Below the pieces are notes generated by a model. That model was not told the DNA's origin and made no database searches. It saw only the letters and a program-made list of their open reading frames with translations. Shown piece after piece: positions 8,135 to 14,883 of a stretch of 64,000 nucleotides of DNA. The position numbers and the translations under genes were made by a program. This DNA is from CAVVJA01 sp963801715 (GTDB lineage Bacteria > Actinomycetota > Actinomycetes > Mycobacteriales > Jatrophihabitantaceae), in contig CAWDGB010000014.1 of the NCBI GenBank assembly GCA_963801715.1, positions 186,001 through 250,000 of the forward strand, given 5' to 3'. Position 1 is the stretch's first letter. Every line of letters begins with the position of its first letter.

Positions 8135-8587
8135 TCACGCAGGAAGGCGATCCAAGAACGGCCGCTGTCCCTCCGCTAGGCGCACCCGCGCCTCGTCCAG
8201 CGCAAACCAGGCGACCCGATCGATCTCGGGGATTGTCCGGATCCGGCCCGAGCCGCGCGGCCACTCCAGCTCAAATGTGCCGGGGACGATTACGGTCGGG
8301 TCGAGATCAGCTTCAACCGCCCAGGCGGTAACCAGCTTGCCGCTCGGCTGCCGGACCTCTCCGAGCGGGATCAGCGGTCCATCGGGGGCGGCCAGTCCGA
8401 GCTCCTCGAGGAACTCCCGACGGGCGGCGGCGAGGGGCGCCTCGTCCGCGTCATATTCGCCCTTGGGAATCGACCAGGCGCCCGCATCGCGGCGGCTCCA
8501 GAACGGGCCGCCGGGGTGAGCGAGGAGCACTTCGAGCGCGGATCGCCGCCGGAACAGCAGGAGGCCGGCACTGCGCTTAACGGCCAT
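8135..8587 (-). CDS. Nudix hydrolase
   Basis: This 150-residue Nudix protein has a perfect Nudix box: G-x5-E-x7-REUxEExGU is read as a glycine at 'GEYDADE', seven residues, then 'REFLEELGL'. It starts 'MAVKRSAGLLLFRRR' and has 'LLAHPGGPFWSRRDAGAWSIPKGE', which is typical of the actinobacterial Nudix branch that keeps the 'AWSIPKGE' strand. The longer open frame upstream overlaps the PEBP remnant and is not protein-like, so the ATG at 8587 is used. The family cleaves nucleoside diphosphates linked to another moiety. The substrate cannot be predicted here. It lies downstream of, and 4 nt from, the PEBP remnant and converges on the LigD-type polymerase. Confidence 0.88.
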   Translation of the reverse strand: MAVKRSAGLLLFRRRSALEVLLAHPGGPFWSRRDAGAWSIPKGEYDADEAPLAAARREFLEELGLAAPDGPLIPLGEVRQPSGKLVTAWAVEADLDPTVIVPGTFELEWPRGSGRIRTIPEIDRVAWFALDEARVRLAEGQRPFLDRLPA

Positions 8588-8591
8588 GCGA

Positions 8592-8831
8592 TCAGGATCG
8601 ATAGGTTCCGACGAGGGCGGCGGACGCCAGCACGTGGCCGTCGGTGGCCGCCTCGACCTCGCCATAGGACGGGTGGCCCTTGACCTCGATCGGAGCGTCG
8701 ACGGCAAGTAGCCGAAAGACATCGTGGTGCGGCGGATCGCCGGCAGGCCGCGCGGGCCCGAGGTATCCAAGCCGGCCGAAGCCGTTAGTGCCATCCGGGT
8801 CGAAAGCCGAGCTCGTCAGAGTCAGCGTCAC
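8592..8831 (-). pseudogene. PEBP (YbhB/YbcL-like) remnant with internal deletion
   Basis: This 79-residue frame joins two pieces of the phosphatidylethanolamine-binding protein family. It begins like an intact family member ('MTLTLTSSAFD') and continues directly with the C-terminal half: 'GTNGFGRLGYLGPARPAGDPPHHDVF', then 'VDAPIEV' and the terminal 'GHVLASAALVGTY' (shown in pieces). The central core, including the DPDAP and HW motifs that form the ligand pocket, is missing, and the family's 'GPCPP' is changed to 'GPARP'. The frame stays open, so the loss is in frame (roughly 70 residues by comparison with the full family length). An intact secreted paralog lies at 13431-14030. It is probably a decaying gene. 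Confidence 0.7.
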
Positions 8832-8948
8832 ATGATCGCCTTTCGGCAGGTGCGGTTCGTCTTCAGCAGCACACTAACCCGCCGCCCGCCCACGACCGGG
8901 GCTCGGTCGCGCTATCGGCGGCGCTGTGGGCCATGGGACCTTTGGATC

Positions 8949-9419
8949 GTGCAGACCGTGTTCGAGGCCGCGGGTGGCGCCGAGGCGTTGCTCCGCCTGG
9001 CAGGCGCATGGCATGCCAGGGTGATGGACGACGAGGTGGTCAGCCACGCGTTCAGCCATGGTTTTCATCCCGATCACGTCCAGCGGCTGGCTGCTTATTG
9101 GGCCGAGGCGCTGGGCGGCCCCGCGAGTTACTCGAGCTCCTTCGGCGACGAGACCGCAGTCGTGCGCATGCACAGCGGCAACGGTCCACATGAGGAGATG
9201 GACCGTCGTGCCGTCGCCTGCTTCGATCAGGCGCTGATGGATACCGGCCTGGCCCGCGACTATCGGCTCCGGCAGGTGCTCCATGACTATTTCACCTGGG
9301 CGACGACGACCACGATGTCGCGGTATCAGCGGTCGGCGGATGACGTCCCGGACGGCCTGGGCATCCCGCACTGGTCATGGGACGGGCTCATCGGCGAGTC
9401 GAGTCCCGACGAGAGGTGA
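8949..9419 (+). CDS. Truncated hemoglobin, group II-like
   Basis: A two-over-two globin of about 156 residues. It opens 'TVFEAAGGAEALLRLAGAWHARV', continues 'HAFSHGFHPDHVQRLAAYWAEALGGP' (displayed in parts), and has the F-helix segment 'RMHSGNGPHEEMDRRA', where a His should ligate heme, then 'WATTTTMSRY'. The extended C-terminal tail ('GIPHWSWDG') is longer than minimal trHbO. These proteins bind oxygen or NO and are tied to respiration or nitrosative stress. The GTG at 8949 is chosen because upstream residues in this frame are arginine-rich and overlap the divergent PEBP remnant's promoter region. A convergent MarR gene follows. Confidence 0.82.
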   Translation: MQTVFEAAGGAEALLRLAGAWHARVMDDEVVSHAFSHGFHPDHVQRLAAYWAEALGGPASYSSSFGDETAVVRMHSGNGPHEEMDRRAVACFDQALMDTGLARDYRLRQVLHDYFTWATTTTMSRYQRSADDVPDGLGIPHWSWDGLIGESSPDER

Positions 9420-9440
9420 GCCCTGGCGAGGCCCCCAATG

Positions 9441-9929
9441 TCACGCCACCGGCCATTCCACGAGCAGGTGGATGCCATGGACGTCCGCTGCCCGTTCTGC
9501 GAACAGCTGCATGGCGCTCACTACGGACGGCCGATCCGCCGCCTGGATGGTGTTCAGGATTTGGCGCAGATCGAGGCGGCGACGGTCCATGACCCGGTCG
9601 ACCAGCTGTTCGCCTTTCCCCGTCACCTGTATGAGCACTTCCCGGCGGCTCTCCGGATTGGGAACGCGGCGGATCAGACCTTCCAGCTCCAGCAGGTCGC
9701 CTAGCCTCGTCACCGAGGAGGCGCTGGTACCGAGTTTGCGGGCGAGCTGATTGGGTTTGAGGGTGCCGGCGTCACGCAGTAGGACCAGCGCCCGGAACTG
9801 CGTGAGCGTCATCCGTGGATCGAGCTCAGATATCGACAGGACGGCCAGTCCGACCCACACGCGCGACGCCGCCACCAGCGTTTCGAGCTGCTCGTCGGTG
9901 ATCGAGTCGTCGTCGAGGTTTGTGATCAC
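9441..9929 (-). CDS. MarR-family transcriptional regulator
   Basis: This 162-residue winged-helix regulator has an N-terminal dimerisation helix, then 'MTLTQFRALVLLRDAG', the recognition-helix region 'QLARKLGTSASSVTRLGDLLE', and the wing 'GLIRRVPNPESRREVLIQVT'. The GTG start at 9929 is supported by a GGAAGG ribosome site 7 nt upstream; the ATG at 9971 would bury that site inside the coding region. It is divergent from the acetate carrier and acs genes across about 380 nt containing an AT-rich palindrome at 10000-10015, so autoregulation and control of the acetate operon are plausible. The effector is unknown. Confidence 0.88.
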   Translation of the reverse strand: MITNLDDDSITDEQLETLVAASRVWVGLAVLSISELDPRMTLTQFRALVLLRDAGTLKPNQLARKLGTSASSVTRLGDLLELEGLIRRVPNPESRREVLIQVTGKGEQLVDRVMDRRRLDLRQILNTIQAADRPSVVSAMQLFAERAADVHGIHLLVEWPVA

Positions 9930-9999
9930 GTTTGATCCTTCCCACGTGCGACGCAGCGTAGCTGAGCCCATCTAGCCGGTAGTTTCACACTTCAGAAAT

Positions 10000-10015
10000 T
10001 TTTCATTGTAGAAAA
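10000..10015. promoter_or_regulatory. Candidate MarR operator (TTTTC-N6-GAAAA)
   Basis: A 16-bp inverted repeat with 5-bp arms in an unusually AT-rich patch, about 70 nt upstream of the MarR start and between MarR and the SatP/acs operon. Its size and dyad symmetry suit a MarR dimer. The assignment rests on position and symmetry only. The remaining 10016-10308 stretch has no gene that I can support and presumably holds the satP promoter. Confidence 0.4.
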
Positions 10016-10308
10016 CTCTCGGTCTGGAACATACTGGGAGGCGGGGAGCAGCGTCGCTCCGCAACCAAGCGCCGGCGGCGCAGGCCCCTTTGGTGGAGGC
10101 GTGCGGATGGGCGTTGATGCCGTCAGTGACCGTAGGCCGCGGGCTGCTGTATTGGACCGCCTACCCGACCCGCATTGTGCGTCGAGAGGCGTTGGCCGAA
10201 GGGTTATCTCGCTCCATCTCGAGCGCACATCGATGTCTGTCGTAAGTGATCGATCGACCGCGCCTGACCAGGACGCGGCTGAGCTATCCCGAAGAAGGGT
10301 GGATCCAC

Positions 10309-10980
10309 ATGTCTGAGACGCGAGTGCCTTCCTCCCAGGCGGAGCTGAAAGACACTGAGTCGGCTATTAGGCCGCCCGCCGCAGCGCCTGATATCGCGAT
10401 CGGCGATCCGGGTCCGCTCGGACTGGCGGGCTTCGCCATGACGACCTTCGTGCTGAGCGTGTTCAATACCAACCTGCTGTCGTCCAGGTACGAGGCAACG
10501 GTTTTTGGCTTGGCACTGTTCTATGGCGGCGGCGCGCAACTGCTGGCCGGAATGTGGGAATTCCGCAAGGGAAACACGTTCGGGGCGCTGGCCTTCAGCT
10601 CGTTCGGAGCGTTCTGGCTCGCCTTCTGGTTCTACGTAGCCCACATTGTCCCGACGCTGCCGGCGGCTGACGCAAACAAGGCGACGGGAGTCTTCTTGCT
10701 CGCTTGGACGATATTTACTGCCTACATGACAATCGCCAGCCTGCGGACGACTGGCGCGGTCGCCGCGGTATTCGTGGCCTTGACGCTCACGTTCCTGTTC
10801 CTGTGCATTGGAGCCTTCGCCGACTCGACCGGGTGGACAAAGGTCGGAGGCTGGGCCGGATTCGTCACCGCCGCCGTGGCCTGGTACGCATCGTTCGCCG
10901 GCGTCACGAACTCAACGTTCAAGCGCACCGTGCTGCCCACATGGCCGCTTGCATCGGTGGCAATGTCGCATCGCCGGTAG
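10309..10980 (+). CDS. Acetate uptake transporter, GPR1/FUN34/YaaH (SatP) family
   Basis: This 223-residue membrane protein has about six hydrophobic helices. It carries the family region 'IGDPGPLGLAGFAMTTFVLS', corresponding to the N-P-A-P-L-G-L signature of succinate/acetate carriers, then 'FYGGGAQLLAGMWEFRKGNTFGALAFSSFGAFWL' spread over helices 2-4. The C-terminus has 'WAGFVTAAVAWYASFAGVTN'. The ATG at 10309 follows a GAAGAAGGGTGG ribosome site. acs starts 15 nt after the stop, so the two genes form an acetate uptake and activation operon. The usual substrates are acetate and small carboxylates moved with protons. Confidence 0.9.
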   Translation: MSETRVPSSQAELKDTESAIRPPAAAPDIAIGDPGPLGLAGFAMTTFVLSVFNTNLLSSRYEATVFGLALFYGGGAQLLAGMWEFRKGNTFGALAFSSFGAFWLAFWFYVAHIVPTLPAADANKATGVFLLAWTIFTAYMTIASLRTTGAVAAVFVALTLTFLFLCIGAFADSTGWTKVGGWAGFVTAAVAWYASFAGVTNSTFKRTVLPTWPLASVAMSHRR

Positions 10981-10995
10981 GGAAGGAGCGCACGA

Positions 10996-12972
10996 ATGAG
11001 TGCGGATACCGAACTGTCTGCGCTGCTTCATGAGACCCGCCGATTCCCGCCGTCGGCAGAATTCTCAGCTGCGGCCAACGCCCAGCCTGACATTTATGAC
11101 CATGCCGCGAAAGACCGGCTCGGGTTCTGGGCCGAACAGGCCGGTTACCTCACCTGGGACCAGCCTTGGGAATCGGAGCTGAGCTGGAATCCACCGTTTG
11201 CGAAATGGTTCGTCGCTGGCCAGCTCAACGCATCGGTGAACTGTGTGGATCGCCATGTTGCGGCTGGAATCGGTGACCGGGTCGCCTACCACTGGATCGG
11301 GGAACCGGAGGGCGACACCCGGGACATCACCTATGGCGAGCTCAAGGACATGGTCTGCCGCACAGCCAACGCGCTGACCGAGCTCGGTCTGGTCAAAGCG
11401 GATCGGGTCGCAATCTACATGCCGATGATTCCCGAGACGATCGTGGCGATGCTCGCGTGTGCGAGGATCGGCGCTCCGCACACAGTGGTGTTCGGCGGCT
11501 TTTCGGCGGAGGCGCTACGCAGCCGGATCATCGACTGTGACGCTCGAATGGTCATCACGGCCGACGGCGGTTATCGGCGCGGTGCCGCGTCGCCTCTGAA
11601 GCCGGCCGTCGACGAGGCGATCTCGGGTCTGCCGGACGTACGACACGTGCTGGTCGTCCGCCGCACGGGCCAGGACATCGGATGGGTCGATGGGCGTGAT
11701 GTGTGGTGGCACGATCTGGTCGACCGGCAGAGCAGCGAGCACGTCGCCGAGCCGCATGACAGCGAGCACCCGCTCTATGTCATGTACACCTCAGGCACGA
11801 CGGCTAGGCCGAAGGGCATCCTGCACACCACGGGCGGGTACCTGACTCATGTCGCGGCGACGCACCGGCTGATCTTCGACATCAAACCGGATCGTGACAT
11901 CTTCTGGACGGCCGCCGATATCGGCTGGGTGACCGGGCACAGCTATATCGTCTACGGCCCGCTGGCCAACGGCACCACGTCGATCATGTATGAGGGCACC
12001 CCGGATGCGGGCGGAAAGGATCGGTGGTGGCGGATTGTCGAGGAGAACCACGTCACGATCCTCTACACCGCGCCTACCACCATTCGTACGTTCATGAAAT
12101 GGGGTGAGCAGTATCCAGGCGCGCACGACCTCAGTTCGCTTCGACTGCTCGGATCGGTCGGTGAGCCGATAAACCCGGAAGCGTGGATGTGGTATCGCAA
12201 GCACATTGGCGGGGAGCGGTGTCCGATCGTGGACACCTGGTGGCAAACCGAGACCGGCGGCATCATGATCACGCCGTTACCGGGCATCACCGCGACCAAG
12301 CCCGGGGCGGGGATGACTCCATTTCCGGGTATATCGGCGGACGTGGTCGACAGTTCCGGTAAGCCGGTGCCCAATGGCGGCGGTGGATTCCTCACGTTGA
12401 CCGAGCCGTGGCCGGGAATGCTGCGGGGCATCTGGGGTGACGACGAACGTTACCGGCAGACGTATTGGTCGCGTTTTGACGGCCAGTATTTCGCCGGCGA
12501 CGGCGCCAAGAAAGACGACGATGGCGACATCTGGTTGCTGGGGCGTGTCGACGACGTCATGAATATCTCGGGCCACCGGATCTCGACCACCGAGGTCGAA
12601 TCCGCACTGGTCTCGCATCCGGCCGTTGCCGAAGCGGCCGTGGTCGGGGCGACCGACCCGACGACCGGCCAGGCCATCGTCGCGTTCGTGACGGTAAAGG
12701 GATCGGTTGCTGACGATGCCGCGGCGGGAAAGAAGTTGATCGCTGACCTCCGCGAACACGTCGCTGCGCAGATTGGCAAGATCGCGAGGCCCCGGCAGAT
12801 CCTGCTCACACCGGACTTGCCCAAGACCCGTTCCGGCAAGATCATGCGGCGACTGCTTCGTGATGTCGCAGAACATCGGGAACTCGGTGACGTGACAACC
12901 CTGGCCGATCCAACAGTCGTCAACATGATTGACGAGAAGCTAAGGAGTGCGGCCGATACGGAAGAAAACTGA
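10996..12972 (+). CDS. acs: Acetyl-CoA synthetase (AMP-forming)
   Basis: This 658-residue enzyme activates acetate with ATP and CoA to acetyl-CoA. It shows the N-terminal ACAS domain ('WAEQAGYLTWDQPW'), the AMP-binding loop 'MYTSGTTARPKGI', 'TAADIGWVTGHSYIVYGPL', 'DTWWQTETGGIMITPLPG', 'SRFDGQYFAGDGAKKDDDGD' and 'GRVDDVMNISGHRIST' with the hinge. At the C-terminus 'TRSGKIMRRLLR' carries the lysine that is acetylated for post-translational control in this family. The ATG at 10996 follows GGAAGGAG. It is the second gene of the SatP-acs operon and is probably under MarR control. It has normal length and is complete. Confidence 0.97.
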   Translation: MSADTELSALLHETRRFPPSAEFSAAANAQPDIYDHAAKDRLGFWAEQAGYLTWDQPWESELSWNPPFAKWFVAGQLNASVNCVDRHVAAGIGDRVAYHWIGEPEGDTRDITYGELKDMVCRTANALTELGLVKADRVAIYMPMIPETIVAMLACARIGAPHTVVFGGFSAEALRSRIIDCDARMVITADGGYRRGAASPLKPAVDEAISGLPDVRHVLVVRRTGQDIGWVDGRDVWWHDLVDRQSSEHVAEPHDSEHPLYVMYTSGTTARPKGILHTTGGYLTHVAATHRLIFDIKPDRDIFWTAADIGWVTGHSYIVYGPLANGTTSIMYEGTPDAGGKDRWWRIVEENHVTILYTAPTTIRTFMKWGEQYPGAHDLSSLRLLGSVGEPINPEAWMWYRKHIGGERCPIVDTWWQTETGGIMITPLPGITATKPGAGMTPFPGISADVVDSSGKPVPNGGGGFLTLTEPWPGMLRGIWGDDERYRQTYWSRFDGQYFAGDGAKKDDDGDIWLLGRVDDVMNISGHRISTTEVESALVSHPAVAEAAVVGATDPTTGQAIVAFVTVKGSVADDAAAGKKLIADLREHVAAQIGKIARPRQILLTPDLPKTRSGKIMRRLLRDVAEHRELGDVTTLADPTVVNMIDEKLRSAADTEEN

Positions 12973-13160
12973 CCTTCTTCTTCAGTCGATCGCGTGCCGG
13001 GCGGCGTCCCATTCCTACCGTGGAAGTCGAGACCTACGGCGAGTAAGAGCAGCTGCGAGCGGTGCCCGCTCGGCCGACGCGGCTGGTCGGCCAAGGTAAG
13101 CTCTGGGCACGCGAGGGCTGTCCGCTGGCTCGCGTAATCTGCGTCAGTCGGAGGTCAGCG

Positions 13161-13346
13161 ATGCTGAAGATCGTCGGTCGCTGGCGTCGTCGGCTGGTGC
13201 GCGCCTATGAGTTGCGGTGCGCCCGCGAGGATGCGCACGTTCGCAATCTGGTCGTCCCGCGTGGGGTGTGGGCGTGTCACGCCTGTCCCCACGTCAGCCT
13301 GAACCTGGCGTCGTTCAAGCACCATCTCGCTGACGTGCACGCCTGA
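13161..13346 (+). CDS. Mini C2H2 zinc-finger protein
   Basis: A 61-residue basic protein starting at an ATG that sits 5 nt after GGAGGTCAGCG. The N-terminal half is Arg-rich ('MLKIVGRWRRRLVRAYELR'). The C-terminal half is one C-x2-C-x12-H-x4-H finger: 'CHACPHVSLNLASFKHHLADVH'. The spacing is that of a classical C2H2 finger rather than a bacterial zinc ribbon. No family name is known to me. It is flanked by acs and a secreted PEBP gene, and nothing links it to them. The 188 nt before it (12973-13160) contain no supported feature. Confidence 0.6.
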   Translation: MLKIVGRWRRRLVRAYELRCAREDAHVRNLVVPRGVWACHACPHVSLNLASFKHHLADVHA

Positions 13347-13430
13347 CCGCCTGCTCGACCGACCGGTGAAACCGCCCGGACCCCGTCCGTTCTCTCCGAA
13401 CCTCGACCGCCGATCAACCCGCGGTGGCTG

Positions 13431-14030
13431 TCATTGCTGGGCGGTTGCGACGAGCTCGCCAGAGGCGACGGCCTGCTGCCCAGCGAGGAAGCCGACGACT
13501 GCTGCGTGCGTAGTGGCACCCACACCGAGGGTCGGCGCGTTCACCGCGACGACGGTGATGTGGTAGTGATGCGTGCGATCGCCCGCCGGCGGGCAGGGCC
13601 CGCTGTAGCCGAGCGTGCCGCCGTCGTTTTCGCCGCTGACCGACCCTGGGGGCAGAATCGCGCCGGTGGGCAGCGACGTCGTTCCGACCGGGATGTCCCA
13701 GGCCACCCAATGCCAGAACCCGCTGCCGGTCGGGGCATCGGAATCGAACATCGTCACCACGAAGCTTTGCGTCCCTGCAGGCACTCCCTGCCAGGACAGC
13801 TCAGGGGAGACCCCGGCGTTGGTACACCCCCAGAACTGCGGCGGGATCGGCTTGCCGGCCTTCAGGTCCGTACTCGTCACGGTCATCCGCGGCAAACCGT
13901 TCGGGAGCCCCTTACGGACCTTGTGATAGCCAAACTGCTGGCTCGCCGCGAGGGCCACCGCGGTCGTTCCCAGCAGCGCGACAACCGCTAGCAGGACGAG
14001 AGCTGCGCCACGGCGGGTGACACGTCGCAT
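13431..14030 (-). CDS. Secreted PEBP (YbhB/YbcL-like) family protein
   Basis: A 199-residue protein with an N-terminal signal sequence: basic 'MRRVTRRG', a hydrophobic core 'AALVLLAVVALLGTTAVALA', then the mature domain. The core has the PEBP landmarks 'CTNAGVSPELSWQGVP', 'MFDSDAPTGSGFWHWVAWDIP' and 'GTLGYSGPCPPAGDRTHHY'. The ATG at 14030 follows GGAGG with good spacing and begins the signal peptide, so I prefer it to the upstream ATG at 14045. The bacterial family binds lipids or small anions, and exact roles are unclear. A deleted relative lies at 8592-8831. Confidence 0.9.
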   Translation of the reverse strand: MRRVTRRGAALVLLAVVALLGTTAVALAASQQFGYHKVRKGLPNGLPRMTVTSTDLKAGKPIPPQFWGCTNAGVSPELSWQGVPAGTQSFVVTMFDSDAPTGSGFWHWVAWDIPVGTTSLPTGAILPPGSVSGENDGGTLGYSGPCPPAGDRTHHYHITVVAVNAPTLGVGATTHAAVVGFLAGQQAVASGELVATAQQ

Positions 14031-14134
14031 GAATCGCCTCCACAAAGCCTCGAACTAGGACAAAGAGTCGCGAGCGCTTCCATCGTGTCACCTATCGCGG
14101 AGGTCGGAAAGCTCGTAACCAGCGCTGAACGCGA

Positions 14135-14596
14135 TTACGCGCCTCCGATCGCTTGGGCCGCGGACTCCGACGGAAGCTCGATCTGGGTCTCGATAGGTGC
14201 GCCAAGCTGGACGGTGCGACCCACCGTGCAGAGACGGTCGTGCGACTTGGCCACCATGTCTGGCAGTACCTCGCGCGCGCTGGCGCCGCCGTCGGTGTCG
14301 GGGAAGGCGATGCGAAAGCGCTCCACGATGTCGGTGAGACGGTTGCCGAGCTCGTCGCGCACCTTTTCGGCCTCGACGATCACCTCGAAGGCCTCCGGTT
14401 CGGCTCGACGAGACGTCAACGCATCGACGTCCATCGCGGTGCATCCGCCGAGTGCGGCCAGGAGCAGCTCGACCGGAGTGAGGTCGCTGCCGCCGTCGCT
14501 GACCATGACGACCGAGCCGCCGCGGTCGTTGGTGGCTAGGAAGCGTCCTCGGGCGATGCGCTCGACTGTCACCCGGCGCGCGGAGTGAGTTCCCAT
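14135..14596 (-). CDS. OsmC/Ohr-family peroxide-resistance protein
   Basis: A 153-residue OsmC-family protein. It has the strand-rich N-terminus 'VTVERIARGRFLATNDRGGS', the helix 'LTPVELLLAALGGCTAMDVDALTSRR' (given in part) with one redox Cys, and 'SHDRLCTVGRTVQLG' with the second Cys. These two cysteines form the thiol peroxidase pair in Ohr/OsmC enzymes, which reduce organic hydroperoxides in the cytoplasm. The ATG at 14596 is chosen, with a GTG two codons upstream as an alternative. The length is typical. It may answer oxidative stress alongside MsrB in this window, but there is no shared operon. Confidence 0.88.
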   Translation of the reverse strand: MGTHSARRVTVERIARGRFLATNDRGGSVVMVSDGGSDLTPVELLLAALGGCTAMDVDALTSRRAEPEAFEVIVEAEKVRDELGNRLTDIVERFRIAFPDTDGGASAREVLPDMVAKSHDRLCTVGRTVQLGAPIETQIELPSESAAQAIGGA

Positions 14597-14646
14597 ACGC
14601 ACACCCTGCCACGGGCGAGAGCAGTGCCCCGCTCGTATCAGGCGCG

Positions 14647-14829
14647 GTGCGGAGTAGGCATGGGATATGGCGCGAACCCGAACGCGGCCCGATCATGCGG
14701 GCGTTCCCGACCCAGGTGCCGCGCGGGGTGTCCTTCTTTCTGAAGACCGGCGTTGTCGATGCGCCGACCCCAGAGGCGTTCGAGAAGGGTGCGCTGAAGG
14801 TCGCCGTCTTCCGGATCGAGCCACGCTGA
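14647..14829 (+). other. Short unassigned ORF, possible gene fragment
   Basis: A 60-codon frame whose last 40 residues ('PRGVSFFLKTGVVDAP', 'EAFEKGALKVAVFRIEPR') look more protein-like than the arginine-rich shadows common here. It has no strong ribosome site, and an antisense frame covers the same region. I cannot place it in a family. It could be the tail of a decayed gene or chance coding-like sequence between the OsmC gene and the convergent NlpC/P60 gene. Confidence 0.25.
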
Positions 14830-14883
14830 CGGCTTGAGATCCACTCGAGCGGGAGCGCCGGGCCGAGCAAGTGGCGCAGGACC

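Noticed and set aside
14647..14829. Calling this short frame a definite gene
   Set aside because: No ribosome site, no family match and an overlapping antisense frame; kept only as a low-confidence fragment.
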